From Hyphomicrobiales bacterium (GTDB lineage: Bacteria; Pseudomonadota; Alphaproteobacteria; Rhizobiales; Beijerinckiaceae), in NCBI GenBank assembly GCA_019075865.1, contig JAGXAN010000010.1, positions 38,538 through 102,537 of the forward strand: 64,000 nucleotides of DNA, read 5' to 3'. Position 1 is the first letter of the stretch, and every line of letters begins with the position of its first letter. The translations under genes were made by a program, and so were the position numbers. Of the stretch, positions 1-9,447 are shown piece after piece. The notes under the pieces were generated by a model. It searched no databases, was not told the DNA's origin, and saw nothing but the letters and a program-made list of their open reading frames with translations.

Positions 1-2141
1 GTTGCCGAGGCCGCGAAAACGACCCAGGACTTTGGCGGCGGCGACGGTATCGATCTTGCGCAAGGGCGGGTCGCACGATGGGAGTGCCTCATCGACATTG
101 GTGATATTATTTTGGGCCACACCATCCAATTGAACTTCATCAATCCCATCAAAGAGCGTCCGGGCTGGTATGGTTTCACTCGAGGGCGGTTGGTTGTTAC
201 GAGCCGATCGAGCCAGTTTCGTCCCAGTCGTGACATCGTCCTTGTAGGTCTCAATAAGGTCGTCGGTCCTTTTCGATTCTGCTTTGGCTTGCTCGACAAA
301 TGAGAAAGTTTTTGCCGATGAAAGTGGCGAGGCTACCAGCTTTGCGGGGCTGTCGACAACGGGATGGTCATTTGCATCGATCTTCTTTTTTGACTGGAAC
401 GACGGGATCGAAACCCGGACGCCCTTGCTCTGCTTCATGAGAAGTTTGAAACTCCTCTCACGGTAATAAATCAATTTTTTCAACTCATAAGATGGACCCT
501 TATCAACGATCAAGATCGATTTGTTTTTGGGCAAATTGCGAATTTCGTCGAGATCGCGCAAAGGGCGTTGATGATAATGAATGTTATGACCGCGGCTCGA
601 CATCAGGCCACTACCGGGCCGGGAAAACGGCGTCCGAATTTCCCCGGTTGTGTTGCCAAGCATCCGGGAAACATAGTCAGCGGTCTCTAAATCATTGATG
701 CGGACGAATAATTTAACCTGGCAATGATTGACCGTGGTCATCCTTGTGGCGCGACCATAGAGTTCGTCGAGCTGTGTCATATCTTGCAATACCACAACCA
801 TTCGGAAGCCATAACTGGCGTTCACAGACAGTTTGTTGACGATTGAGTCGACACGCCCAAGCTGACGAAACTCATCCAACATCACCAAAACCTGAAAGGG
901 TTCGTCAGGGCCTGGCTCCACCACCATGAGGCAATCGTGAACCTGCTGAATGAACAATTTAATGAGCTGCCTATAAATATCGAGTTGAGCCACTGAACAA
1001 CCAATAAAGATTGCCATTGGCTTTCGTCTTAATTCCCGAATATCGAAATCAGACCGGTCAGTCGCCGCTGCCACCAAATCGTTATTCCATATACCGAGGG
1101 CATCAACGACGTGTCCTAATATGGAATCGCGGACTTCATCCTCTATACTCAAAAACTGATTAAAGCCCATGATCACAAATTCAGGGATGCCGCGCTCCCG
1201 GGAAAGACACCTAAGAACAACCGCAAAATTCTCACCTGTTGAAATCAATGAGACAACCGCACGCAGATTCTTTTGCCCCTCATACAATCTAGATGACAAA
1301 ACATACCCAATCAGGGCTGATAGCAATCTGCGGCCAGAGCGGGCCCAGAACTCCTCTCCCGATGTTGGCAAAGAGATCATGAACGAAGAAATGACATCAC
1401 AATCTGTCGGCATCCGCTCATCGCGCCGAATAATGTCTAACGGGTTATAACTGTGCGTATTAAATTCACCGGGCCGCCACATAAAAACGGCATCGTTGAT
1501 GGATTGCGATATCCTGACAGCCGATCAAAATTTTCGCGTTTTGGATCAAACCAAACCGATGATCCTTCCCACAAAAAGCCGTTGGGCACGATAAAACTCA
1601 CGCCCTTCCCAGAGCGCGTAGGCCCGATCACCAGCATATGGGCCGGCGCATCGGATCTAAGCAACACGCCACCAAGCCTTCCAAGAGCGACGCCATGTCG
1701 CGAAGTCAGATTAGCTTCTTCCGCATCCATAATGCTGCCCAGAGCCGCATCGCCCAGATGTATTGGTTTACGATTGGCGTGAACAAAAATGATGGCCGCA
1801 GCGACCACTGCCGACGCAATCCCCAGGGCCATCAGGGCACGAATGAGGGCTTCTTCGCGGGTCGAGGCGAAAAACAGGCGAACATAAAAGTGGTTCCAGG
1901 CGATGAAAAGGGCTGTCCAGCCCCTGGCTTGGCTTTGCATCCGCAGCAAGGTCCAGCGGGTGGCGCCTTCGGAGGGAAACAGTCCTGGATTGTAGCGGAA
2001 GGCGGCGACGATCAGATAGGCAATGCTCCAGAGCCAAAATATCATGCCCGAACCGAGCAATCCGACGCTCACCCGAAACGCCCAGGTGCGGGGCCGGGTG
2101 ATGCGAAACGCGCAGAGGCGGGCGAGCAGTGAGTCTGACAA
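1..2141 (-). pseudogene. virD4: VirD4/TraG-type coupling ATPase, frameshifted, 3' end outside the window
   Basis: Type IV coupling protein: an inner-membrane ATPase that delivers substrate to the VirB channel. The N-terminal part (2141 to 1437) has two membrane segments and the Walker A motif GPTRSGKG. Its frame stops at 1437-1439 just after VWFDPKRENF. The homologous sequence then resumes in the -1 frame (NDAVFMW, then NPLDII) and stays open to base 1, with Walker B VLVMLDEFRQLG. The shift must lie between 1439 and 1524, most likely near 1500, and fits loss of one base. The start is TTG at 2141, with GGAG upstream. Last structural gene of the virB operon. It could be a sequencing error rather than a true pseudogene; the family assignment itself is secure. 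Confidence 0.85.
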
Positions 2142-2245
2142 GGTTCATCTCCATAGCAAGGGCAGGGCGATCGGCTTGACGGCCGGCGAAGCGGGCAATC
2201 CATCGGGTCAGGGGTTTTTGTTGATCGTGTCGGCCGCCAGCCATT

Positions 2246-2554
2246 TTAAGGAAGGGTCAGAGTCGGGTGCCGCTTCGAAAATAACGGGCGATAGCTCATG
2301 GGTTTCAACCCGCGACAGCCTCGCCCATTCCATTCGATTTTGGCATACTTGCGATTGTGGGCTTCATAATTGGCGAAGGTTCGGTGTCTGGCTAAGCGGA
2401 CTCGATTGACTTTATATTTGAACCCATTGCACTTCTGCATATCCTGCGCGGCGCATGATCCAAGATGATCCTTCGGATGCTTGCAGCCAAGCTCCAGCAT
2501 CATATCCGGTCGCTGCTTCCATTTTGGACAAAAGATGTTCAACAAGCGCGACAT
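2246..2554 (-). CDS. Small cysteine-containing protein between virB11 and virD4, unrecognised
   Basis: Encodes 102 residues. I do not recognise the family. The start is supported by a strong GAAAGGAG ribosome binding site seven bases upstream of ATG. The N-terminal half has five cysteines (CPKW, a C/H pair in GCKHPKDH, then GSCAAQDMQKC), which suggests a metal-binding or disulfide fold. The second half is basic (RLARHRTF, HNRKYAK). There is no signal peptide or membrane segment. It sits in operon order between virB11 and virD4, so a role in coupling or substrate recruitment is possible, but that is only positional inference. Confidence 0.5.
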   Translation of the reverse strand: MSRLLNIFCPKWKQRPDMMLELGCKHPKDHLGSCAAQDMQKCNGFKYKVNRVRLARHRTFANYEAHNRKYAKIEWNGRGCRGLKPMSYRPLFSKRHPTLTLP

Positions 2555-2625
2555 CAGGGGCTCCTTTCAACACATTCACTTATTGCCATCGCATTCGTTT
2601 CGTTCATTTCTGTTGGACTTCGTGC

Positions 2626-3666
2626 TCAGCGGCGGGCTGCATGCCACTGATCCATTGGCCGGAAATAAATTGCCGAGGTGCCGCGCCAGCCGCCAATGCG
2701 GCTTTGCTGGATCACGATGGGCAGCACCATTTTGATGTAGGAAATGATCTCTTGCTTGCGCAGGCCAAGACCAGCCTGCATGACCATGAGGGCAAGCTGT
2801 TCGAAGGCACCTGTGGGACTATCGGCATGCACAGTGGTGATAGAGCCCGGATGGCCGGTGTTGATGGCACGCAGGAAGGAATAGGCTTCTGCGCCGCGAA
2901 TTTCGCCCAAGAAAATTCGGTCGGGGCGCAGGCGCATGGCGGCTTGCAGCAAGCTTTCAATGGTGACTTGCGCCTCGCCCTGTTCACCTTTAGAGGCGAC
3001 GAGAGGCAGGAAGTTTGGTTGCAGGGGCTGGACTTCGCGGGTGTCCTCGATGGTGATGATGCGCTCATCGAGCGGCACTTCTTTGAGCACGGCATTTAGG
3101 AAGGTGGTTTTGCCGGACGAGGTGCCACCCGACAGCAACATGGAATAATGATGCTTTACGGCCAGCCGGATGAAATCCTCGATACGGTCCTGATCGAGGG
3201 CCTCGCAAAGCGCACAATCGGCTTCGCTAAGTGCCTCGCCTGAGACTTGAGTGACCCTGTCGAAAGAGCCCATGGCGCGATAATCATCGAGCGACATATT
3301 TTTGATGACCTGTTTGCGGATGGCAAAAGCACCGCCGTTGGGAGTTGCGGGCGGAAGGACGCCCTGAAAGCGCTCGCCGCCTTCGAGTGATGCCGAAAGA
3401 AGCGGGTGACGCTCATTGACGGCCTGATTGGTGAGGGCGGCGACCCGTTCGGCTAGATGAGCAAGTTCACTGACGCCAAGCCCTTTGACGTCATGGCGCT
3501 GCATGGACGCCTCGCCCATGACCTCGACCCAGACTGTGCCGGGGCCATTGGCGCAGATTTCGACAATGGCGGGATTATCCAGAAAGGTGCGGATTGGCTC
3601 CAGGGCGGCTTGTAAAAACCGGCTGACTTTGGGCTCCATATGCAAAGGCTTGAGAATCACGTTCAT
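2626..3666 (-). CDS. virB11: VirB11 traffic ATPase
   Basis: 346-residue hexameric secretion ATPase that works on the cytoplasmic face of the type IV channel. Visible in order: N-terminal domain, Walker A GGTSSGKTT (about residue 160), Asp box IITIEDTREVQ, Walker B RIFLGEIRGAEA, and the His box TGHPGSITTVHA. Length is typical for the family. The start overlaps the end of virB10 by four bases (ATGA), indicating translational coupling. All catalytic motifs are intact. Confidence 0.96.
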   Translation of the reverse strand: MNVILKPLHMEPKVSRFLQAALEPIRTFLDNPAIVEICANGPGTVWVEVMGEASMQRHDVKGLGVSELAHLAERVAALTNQAVNERHPLLSASLEGGERFQGVLPPATPNGGAFAIRKQVIKNMSLDDYRAMGSFDRVTQVSGEALSEADCALCEALDQDRIEDFIRLAVKHHYSMLLSGGTSSGKTTFLNAVLKEVPLDERIITIEDTREVQPLQPNFLPLVASKGEQGEAQVTIESLLQAAMRLRPDRIFLGEIRGAEAYSFLRAINTGHPGSITTVHADSPTGAFEQLALMVMQAGLGLRKQEIISYIKMVLPIVIQQSRIGGWRGTSAIYFRPMDQWHAARR

Positions 3667-5078
3667 GGCACCCCATGATCGCGGCGTAGTTTCTGCAGGG
3701 CTTCTTGGACAGGATCGGGATAGAGGCTGGAGAAATCGAGATCACGGCGCACGAAGACGATGATTTGGGTGCCTTGATCAAGGGTAATTGTGGGGGGAAT
3801 GTTGATGGCGTTTTTCAGGGCTTCCTGTGAGATTTGGGTGAGTTCTTTGGCGATAGTTTGGCTGGCAATCTGGCGGGCCTGCTGGTTGATCTGTGAAGAT
3901 TGACTTGGCTGGGTGGTGGTGGTCGTGGTGATGCCGGTAATCGGGTTGGTGACGGATGTCGAAGAACTCTGTGCCGGCTGTTGGTTATTCTGCCCAAGAC
4001 CGGCGATTAGCTGGCTGGCTCCACCGATGACGGAAAGCAGGATCGAGGAGCCAAAGCGTTCCAAATAGTGATTGTCGACCATGCCGCCGTTGCCAGCCCG
4101 GCCCATGGCGTCGGTGCCGGGGGACCCCAATTGCACGGAGACACCGTCGGGGCGCAGCAATCTCGTCCAGACAATGAATACACGGGTCTGGCCCTGGGCA
4201 ATTCCGCTCTTGTATTGGCCGATGAGGTGGGTTCCGCTTGGTATCAGCACTCGTCGGCCATCAAATGACCAGACATCATCGGAGGTAATGGCGCGCACCA
4301 TGCCGGGTAGACCCGAATCGATTGCCGACTCGAGGATGGCAGGAATGGTGGTGCCTTGAGCCACAAGTGCATCGACGCGGCGGATTTTCACAGCATGGAC
4401 GGTATCAACCCTCTGATTGCCGACGCCGTTCAGGAACTGGGTATTGGTGTCTGTATCCTTCCATCCAATTTCCGGGTTGGCAAGGCTTGAGTTGGCAAGA
4501 TTTGAGTTGGCTGCTTGTCCCCCGGAGGCCGGGGTTGTCGTGGCGGCGTTTCCGCGCGTTGCGCTGCCATCGTTGATAATGATTTGACCCGCTTTGAGAC
4601 GCGCCCATTTGCGGGCTTCCGCCGCTGCCGCTGCTGCCTCGGCCTTCTCAGCGGCGAGGCGGGCGGCACTGCCATTGTCACGCTCTGTGGCTATTGGCGC
4701 GCTTACGGCGGGCGGCATTGCAGTGGGGGCCAAGACGGCGGGGGCCAAGACGGAGGGTGGCTGGGCGGGAGCTGGCGGTTCTATGACGGTTGGCGACGGG
4801 GGGACTTTCATTGTGCCCAGATTTAGGGCCGGTGGCGTGGTGTTCAGCCCGTCTGGCGACTGGGAATAATTCGAGACATTGAATTTCTTTTGGATGATGC
4901 TGACGGGTGGCTTGGGATGCAGGCCGGAATAGAGCACCCAGCCAACCAGCCCGGCGGTGAGCGCGCCGAACCCGATTTTGACACCGAGCCCCAGCGATCC
5001 GGCGCGTTGCGCGACTTTTGAAGTCGCCTCGGCGGCGGCCGCGAAGGCGTCATGTTCGTTAGGGCTTGGCACGATCAT
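3663..5078 (-). CDS. virB10: VirB10 inner-to-outer membrane bridge protein
   Basis: 471 residues, TrbI/VirB10 family. One N-terminal membrane segment (about residues 30-50, GFGALTAGLVGWVLY) is followed by a proline-rich periplasmic linker (about 85-130) and an Ala/Glu-rich stretch. The conserved C-terminal beta-barrel domain follows, with VLIPSGTHLIGQY and the antenna region near DAMGRAGNGGMVDNHY. VirB10 spans both membranes and senses ATP use by VirD4 and VirB11 in the family. Overlaps virB9 and virB11 by four bases each. Confidence 0.95.
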   Translation of the reverse strand: MIVPSPNEHDAFAAAAEATSKVAQRAGSLGLGVKIGFGALTAGLVGWVLYSGLHPKPPVSIIQKKFNVSNYSQSPDGLNTTPPALNLGTMKVPPSPTVIEPPAPAQPPSVLAPAVLAPTAMPPAVSAPIATERDNGSAARLAAEKAEAAAAAAEARKWARLKAGQIIINDGSATRGNAATTTPASGGQAANSNLANSSLANPEIGWKDTDTNTQFLNGVGNQRVDTVHAVKIRRVDALVAQGTTIPAILESAIDSGLPGMVRAITSDDVWSFDGRRVLIPSGTHLIGQYKSGIAQGQTRVFIVWTRLLRPDGVSVQLGSPGTDAMGRAGNGGMVDNHYLERFGSSILLSVIGGASQLIAGLGQNNQQPAQSSSTSVTNPITGITTTTTTQPSQSSQINQQARQIASQTIAKELTQISQEALKNAINIPPTITLDQGTQIIVFVRRDLDFSSLYPDPVQEALQKLRRDHGVP

Positions 5079-6052
5079 CTCCCTCCGTTTGCTGTTGCAA
5101 GCGTTGTGTCTCGCGTTGTGTTCGGTAAAACTGAATACTGCCCGCTGATCGTGGCATTCGTTGTGGCAGCCATGGCTGATGGAGCGCCATCGATACGTTG
5201 GGGTGCATCCTGCGACAGGCCAAGCGGCTCATTGAGGTTATTGCGTCGCAGATTAAACAGGCAGGTCACGTCGGGACCATTGCGCAGGGTCCATTGGTAA
5301 TTGACCGCATCGACAATGATATATTTGCCTTCCCTATGCCAATTAACCAGGCTTTCGTTGCGATGAGCATCAACCTTGAAGATAGCGGGCACTGAATCGG
5401 CAAAGCGAAACCAGGTCTTGGTGCCATCATCGAACACGGCGATCGGCTGGTTTACCGATGAGCCTTTAACACCATAATCGCTGTTGACGTTGGCGACATC
5501 GAGATTGTGCAGATTGGGTTCGGCCGCCATTTTTTCGGCTTTGGCCAGATAGCGTTTGTCTATCGCGGCCCTGGCGATCTCGTCAGGATAGCGAAAAATG
5601 ATGTTGAAGACCTGATCATTCACCTGACGAAAGGCCGAATCCAGCACAAATATGTATGTGTGCTTGTTGGTGATGACGTTCAGATTGTCACGGGCGTGCT
5701 TGTCAATGGGTTTGACGAACAGGACATTGCCAGCGTGATTGGGCTCAACCTTCCAAGCGAGCGCATCACCGAGCGCCAGGGTCTGGACTTTCTCATCCTT
5801 GTCGAAGGTGATCATGGTTGAAGCCCCATAGGAGGCATCGACCTGGACGACGTCATTGCGGTTATAGGTGACATAACGAATGCGATGATCAATAGGCCCG
5901 GCATGGGGCACGATTTCGGCCATAACCGGGTGCCACCCGCTGGCGAAATATGCTGCAACCAGAACTGCGATGAGGCGATCATATCGCAAGCATGTGGCTT
6001 TGTGTCGACCGCCGCGAACGGCACCGCCCATCGTCGGACCATGATGGTTCAT
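5075..6052 (-). CDS. virB9: VirB9 outer-membrane core complex protein
   Basis: 325 residues, VirB9/CagX family. A hydrophobic signal segment (about residues 26-44) precedes the N-terminal beta domain (IRYVTYNRNDVVQV). The C-terminal domain (from about residue 195, DYGVKGSSVNQPIAVFDDGTKTWF) binds VirB7 in characterised systems. Some residues before the signal segment may not be translated; MGGAVRGG at residue 8 is another possible start. Four-base overlaps on both sides place it firmly in the operon. Confidence 0.94.
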   Translation of the reverse strand: MNHHGPTMGGAVRGGRHKATCLRYDRLIAVLVAAYFASGWHPVMAEIVPHAGPIDHRIRYVTYNRNDVVQVDASYGASTMITFDKDEKVQTLALGDALAWKVEPNHAGNVLFVKPIDKHARDNLNVITNKHTYIFVLDSAFRQVNDQVFNIIFRYPDEIARAAIDKRYLAKAEKMAAEPNLHNLDVANVNSDYGVKGSSVNQPIAVFDDGTKTWFRFADSVPAIFKVDAHRNESLVNWHREGKYIIVDAVNYQWTLRNGPDVTCLFNLRRNNLNEPLGLSQDAPQRIDGAPSAMAATTNATISGQYSVLPNTTRDTTLATANGGR

Positions 6053-6783
6053 TGTTCGGCTCCCGAAGATCCTGCATCGGCTTTTGATGTCTCTGGCCTT
6101 GGCGCGGTTTCCTGATCCCGCCGGTACTCTGTGACCTGAAAGCCGAGCGGATTTTGAAACCGATATTCCATACGGGCAGGTGCCGAGGTGTATTGAAAAC
6201 GCACCAGTGCCACCCAGTTGCGGGTGATCGACGATGTGGTATTCACCTCGGTCGTCGAAAACCGCACAAGCGCTGTCTCTTGATTGGGAAAGGTGATCGC
6301 CTTGATATGCACATCGACATGGGTCAGACGACCAAACAGGGTGACTGGGTTTTGGGGATTGACTGGGGAAAATTCGTCAGTGAGCTGGCGTGCAGCGGCA
6401 CTGGTGGAGAGCAATTCGGCCAGCTGATAATTGTCTTTCAGCGCTTTGGGGTCATAGGTTTCCCGGGCCTTGATATAGCGCACCAGATTAAAGTCAGTGA
6501 TCGCCTCGTTCTGGGTTAGTTTACCCTCGGCCATTGGCCGCTTGACCTCGACAAAGCCGGTCGATTTATCGACTACCACCATGTAGGGCTCGAAGGTTTT
6601 GAGCGGCAGCGCCATCCACAGCGCCCCCAGAGCCATGACGGCGATCACGGTCATGAAGGCGGCGACAACCCATGCCAATGAGCGCGACCAGGCATTACGC
6701 CGGGCAATGGAAGTCTCCCATGTCAGGCCATCTTCAAAATAGCGCCGATCGGGCTTTAATGCCCGCGATAGATCATCACTCAT
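6049..6783 (-). CDS. virB8: VirB8 assembly factor
   Basis: 244 residues, VirB8/TrbF family. A short cytoplasmic N-terminus, one membrane segment (about residues 35-57) and a periplasmic NTF2-like domain are visible. The family features VEVKRPMAEGKLTQNEAITDFNLVRYIKARETYD and the central strand pattern are present. It nucleates assembly of the channel and contacts VirB9 and VirB10. It overlaps virB9 by four bases and lies 33 bases after virB6. Confidence 0.93.
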   Translation of the reverse strand: MSDDLSRALKPDRRYFEDGLTWETSIARRNAWSRSLAWVVAAFMTVIAVMALGALWMALPLKTFEPYMVVVDKSTGFVEVKRPMAEGKLTQNEAITDFNLVRYIKARETYDPKALKDNYQLAELLSTSAAARQLTDEFSPVNPQNPVTLFGRLTHVDVHIKAITFPNQETALVRFSTTEVNTTSSITRNWVALVRFQYTSAPARMEYRFQNPLGFQVTEYRRDQETAPRPETSKADAGSSGAEQ

Positions 6784-6816
6784 GAGACAGTTGTTCCCCC
6801 ACCAAAAAGCGTAAAT

Positions 6817-7959
6817 TTATTTGAAGCCCAAACCACCCGATGACGAGCTGTTCGAGGCGGGTGACACGGTCGCCTGACCCGACATTTTGCCCGAATCCCT
6901 GAGCTTCTCGACCATGGCTTTATAGGCGGGCGTTTGTTTGAAGCGATCACGGCCCAGCTCTGCTTGAACCGCGGCACTGTCGGCGCTTGAATACCCGCGC
7001 TTTTGATCGATGCGCCGCGATCGCACCGCTGCCAGACCTGTTGAAGCCCCCAAAGCCAAATGCTGGGCACCCCCCAAGAAGCCGGTCGCGAAAGACTGGA
7101 TGCCAACCAGCGACGCGGCCACGCGTTGAAGCTGGCTCAACAGGAGAAAACTGATTAGGCCAACCGTGACAATCGGCAGAATATCGGACCAGACGGTTCC
7201 AACTGAGCCGGAAAGTGTCTGCGCCAGGGCCGCAAAATACGATTGCGACAAGATCATAAAAAACCCGAGAAAGGCATAAACCAAAATCTGCAGGAAAAAA
7301 TATTCGAGCAATAATTTGACCCAGTTGATCACAATAATGGAGGTGACCCGAAACAGTGCAAGCAGCAGAATGATCGGGGCCAAGGCCAAAAGGATCCAGG
7401 TGAATATCTTGCAAAGGATAATCAGAAATCCGGCATAACAGACCAGGAACACAACAACCATGTAGACAAGTGCGCCCAGCAGATCGAGCAGATAGTTCCA
7501 CCAATGGGCTGCGGCGGTAAACGACGTTATAGCAGCCATAGTTATGGTCAGGATATTGTCCAACTGGCTGGCGACATTATTGGCGCCGGTGGTCACACCC
7601 GTTGGCGCAGTCGCACCCATGCTGCCGATGAGGGCATTGCCAATGATGTTGGGAACATTTTGGAGGAAATTATATACGTAAAACTGAAAATCGGCCCATG
7701 TTTGCGCAAAACTGAAAATTATCAGGACCCGAAACAGCCGCCAGAAGATTTCGGTGGGGGTGCCACGGGCCGTGCCAGCCCAAATCTCAAACCCCCAATA
7801 GATGATATATAATATCAGCATCAGCTGGAAAACGTTAAATGGGCTGCCGCCACCAGGCACCTGCATGGCGTCATTCAGGGCGGTATAGGCATTTTGAACA
7901 TAGGTCGCGCCGATCTTGTCGACGTTGCCGAGCAGCGTGGTGATGATCGTCATTGCCAT
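6817..7959 (-). CDS. virB6: VirB6/TrbL polytopic inner-membrane channel protein
   Basis: About 380 residues with at least five to six long hydrophobic segments (for example FQLMLILYIIYWGFEIW, YMVVVFLVCYAGFLIILC and ILLALAPIILLLALF). That is the VirB6/TrbL layout of the inner-membrane pore. I chose the ATG at 7957-7959 (MAMTIITTLLGNV) because the 13 upstream in-frame codons do not look like family sequence; that start overlaps the lipoprotein gene by 10 bases. The C-terminal 80 residues are hydrophilic. Confidence 0.88.
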   Translation of the reverse strand: MAMTIITTLLGNVDKIGATYVQNAYTALNDAMQVPGGGSPFNVFQLMLILYIIYWGFEIWAGTARGTPTEIFWRLFRVLIIFSFAQTWADFQFYVYNFLQNVPNIIGNALIGSMGATAPTGVTTGANNVASQLDNILTITMAAITSFTAAAHWWNYLLDLLGALVYMVVVFLVCYAGFLIILCKIFTWILLALAPIILLLALFRVTSIIVINWVKLLLEYFFLQILVYAFLGFFMILSQSYFAALAQTLSGSVGTVWSDILPIVTVGLISFLLLSQLQRVAASLVGIQSFATGFLGGAQHLALGASTGLAAVRSRRIDQKRGYSSADSAAVQAELGRDRFKQTPAYKAMVEKLRDSGKMSGQATVSPASNSSSSGGLGFK

Positions 7960-8267
7960 GCTTGCGACCCCAAGTTGAGCTGACGGATCGGGCCGCAAGC
8001 GTCAGCGTTGGATGGATGCAGCGCATCCAGGGACAGATGATGTGATCCTTCCGCGACCCCGCCTTTTGCCGGGGCCAGCTCGCCGACTGGGAATAGTTTT
8101 TCTGGCCCTTTTCCCGTAAAGGGAAAGGCCGCGGCCGCAGCTTGGCCCTCATCCCAAGAACACGGTGCCTTGAGAGGTTTGACGGCACAGCCACCCAGGA
8201 TCAGCGCCGTGATTACGAGGCTAATCTTGAGGAAACCAGCCTCGCTCGTGTTGGTTATATTTGTCAC
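7950..8267 (-). CDS. virB7: Small lipoprotein, VirB7-like
   Basis: 105 residues beginning at GTG (8265-8267) with AGGGG about ten bases upstream. The signal peptide SLVITALILGGC ends in a clear lipobox, so the mature protein would be a lipoprotein with Cys about 27. The rest is short and includes a second cysteine (PCSW) and a late CGP motif. Size, lipobox and position just before virB6 suggest VirB7, which stabilises VirB9. VirB7 is too divergent for sequence alone to prove it, so the gene name is an inference from context. Confidence 0.65.
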   Translation of the reverse strand: MTNITNTSEAGFLKISLVITALILGGCAVKPLKAPCSWDEGQAAAAAFPFTGKGPEKLFPVGELAPAKGGVAEGSHHLSLDALHPSNADACGPIRQLNLGSQAWQ

Positions 8268-8297
8268 TATTCTTGCCCCTGCCAGTCAGGTGTTGAA

Positions 8298-8669
8298 TTA
8301 TCTCTGCGGCATGCCGGGCACAATGACCGTTGGCATGCCTAGCGCATGTCCCACAGCCGCCCTGTCGGTCTTTGTCGGCAGATCGAGCGCGTTCAGATAT
8401 TTTAGGATTTGGGCCAGGCTATCTATTGCCTTGTCCTGATCGGCCCTGATTGCCCTCAGTTCGGTGAGGCTTTCGTCAGATGCCGCCGGCGCGTTCGTTC
8501 CTGAATTTGCGGAAGTCGTTGCACCAGCACTGTTTGCTGGTGAAAATACACCTGAAGCCACAGTCGTCTGCCGTTGCGTACGAATCGCGCCGACAATGGT
8601 CAGGGTCGACAAGATCATCGTGGCGATCAGAACGCCAACCAGCCCGGAAAGGAGTTTCAAATTGCTCAT
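8298..8669 (-). CDS. Small single-pass membrane protein of the virB operon, unrecognised
   Basis: 123 residues, family not recognised. One N-terminal membrane segment (about residues 5-28, LLSGLVGVLIATMILSTL) is followed by an Ala/Ser/Thr-rich linker and a short predicted helix (about 68-95, ELRAIRADQDKAIDSLAQILKYL) that could form a coiled coil. The start overlaps the end of the preceding virB5-like gene (ATGA), so it is translated as part of the operon. Its position between virB5 and virB7 fits an entry-exclusion or assembly accessory protein, but no motif proves this. Confidence 0.6.
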   Translation of the reverse strand: MSNLKLLSGLVGVLIATMILSTLTIVGAIRTQRQTTVASGVFSPANSAGATTSANSGTNAPAASDESLTELRAIRADQDKAIDSLAQILKYLNALDLPTKTDRAAVGHALGMPTVIVPGMPQR

Positions 8670-9415
8670 TGCAGGGCCTTTGCTACCGCGGAGGTCATCT
8701 GAACTTGGTCGATATTTTGCTGGTTAATGGCGGCGGTGGCATTGTTGGTGGCACCGACAACCTCGTTCATGACCAGACCAGCTTGCACCTGTATCTGGCT
8801 GTTCTGATCGATTGAGCCTTTCAAATCGGGAGCCGTTCCGATCTGCTGGCCACCGCTGGCAAAGGCTGCGGCGCGCTGCGTTGCCGCCTGCTGCACGGCA
8901 TTGACCAATCCAGCGAGGGTTCCGGCGACATTGGCATCGCTCTGATAGTCGGTGTCGGCCTGGGTCTGCTGGCCGTTGGTGAGGCCACTCAAGGTTTTGA
9001 CCAGTTGCAGGCCGTTGATCAGGGTTGAGATGAAAGTTTGGCCACCTGAACCCAGCCCTGCAAATGAGAGTGCGCCCCCTGAAATCACCGAGCCGAGGCT
9101 CGGGGCACTGGCCATCGAAAACCCGCCGCCAGTCGCCATTTGCGCCAAGGGCTGCGATTGGCTGGTGCGATCGCCGGTCACGGCGGCCAGGGTTTTTTGG
9201 GTGAAAGACTGGATTTGCTGATCTGCGGCAAGGATTGAGGCCGTGGTCTGGGCAATCTGCGTCGATTGGCTGAGATTGGCACTGTCAATCACCGGCACGC
9301 CCTGCGCTCTGGCGCCGGTGCCGCCGATTATCATCGAGATTGCAAGAACGTGGAAAAAGCAGACGCCGTGTCTGGCCCAAAATCTGTTCCGTGTCTTCAT
9401 AACAGCATCTTTCAT
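8666..9415 (-). CDS. virB5: VirB5-like type IV pilus-tip/secretion protein (second copy)
   Basis: About 249 residues with a signal peptide (cleavage after GARAQ). The mature N-terminus GVPVIDSANLSQ is the signature start of VirB5/TrbJ proteins. The body is Gln/Ala/Ser-rich and probably helical, as expected for the minor pilus component. I favour ATG at 9413-9415; GTG at 9421 and ATG at 9400 are alternatives. It follows another VirB5-like gene, so the operon has two. Confidence 0.7.
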   Translation of the reverse strand: MKDAVMKTRNRFWARHGVCFFHVLAISMIIGGTGARAQGVPVIDSANLSQSTQIAQTTASILAADQQIQSFTQKTLAAVTGDRTSQSQPLAQMATGGGFSMASAPSLGSVISGGALSFAGLGSGGQTFISTLINGLQLVKTLSGLTNGQQTQADTDYQSDANVAGTLAGLVNAVQQAATQRAAAFASGGQQIGTAPDLKGSIDQNSQIQVQAGLVMNEVVGATNNATAAINQQNIDQVQMTSAVAKALQ

Positions 9416-9447
9416 CTTCACTTGATTTAAGTGTCACCGACTTCGGG

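Noticed and set aside
1439..1524. Programmed -1 ribosomal frameshifting in virD4
   Set aside because: There is a T5 run at 1483-1487, but no canonical slippery heptamer with a following structure, and family-like residues (NDAVF) already appear in the new frame upstream of it. A lost base explains the data more simply.
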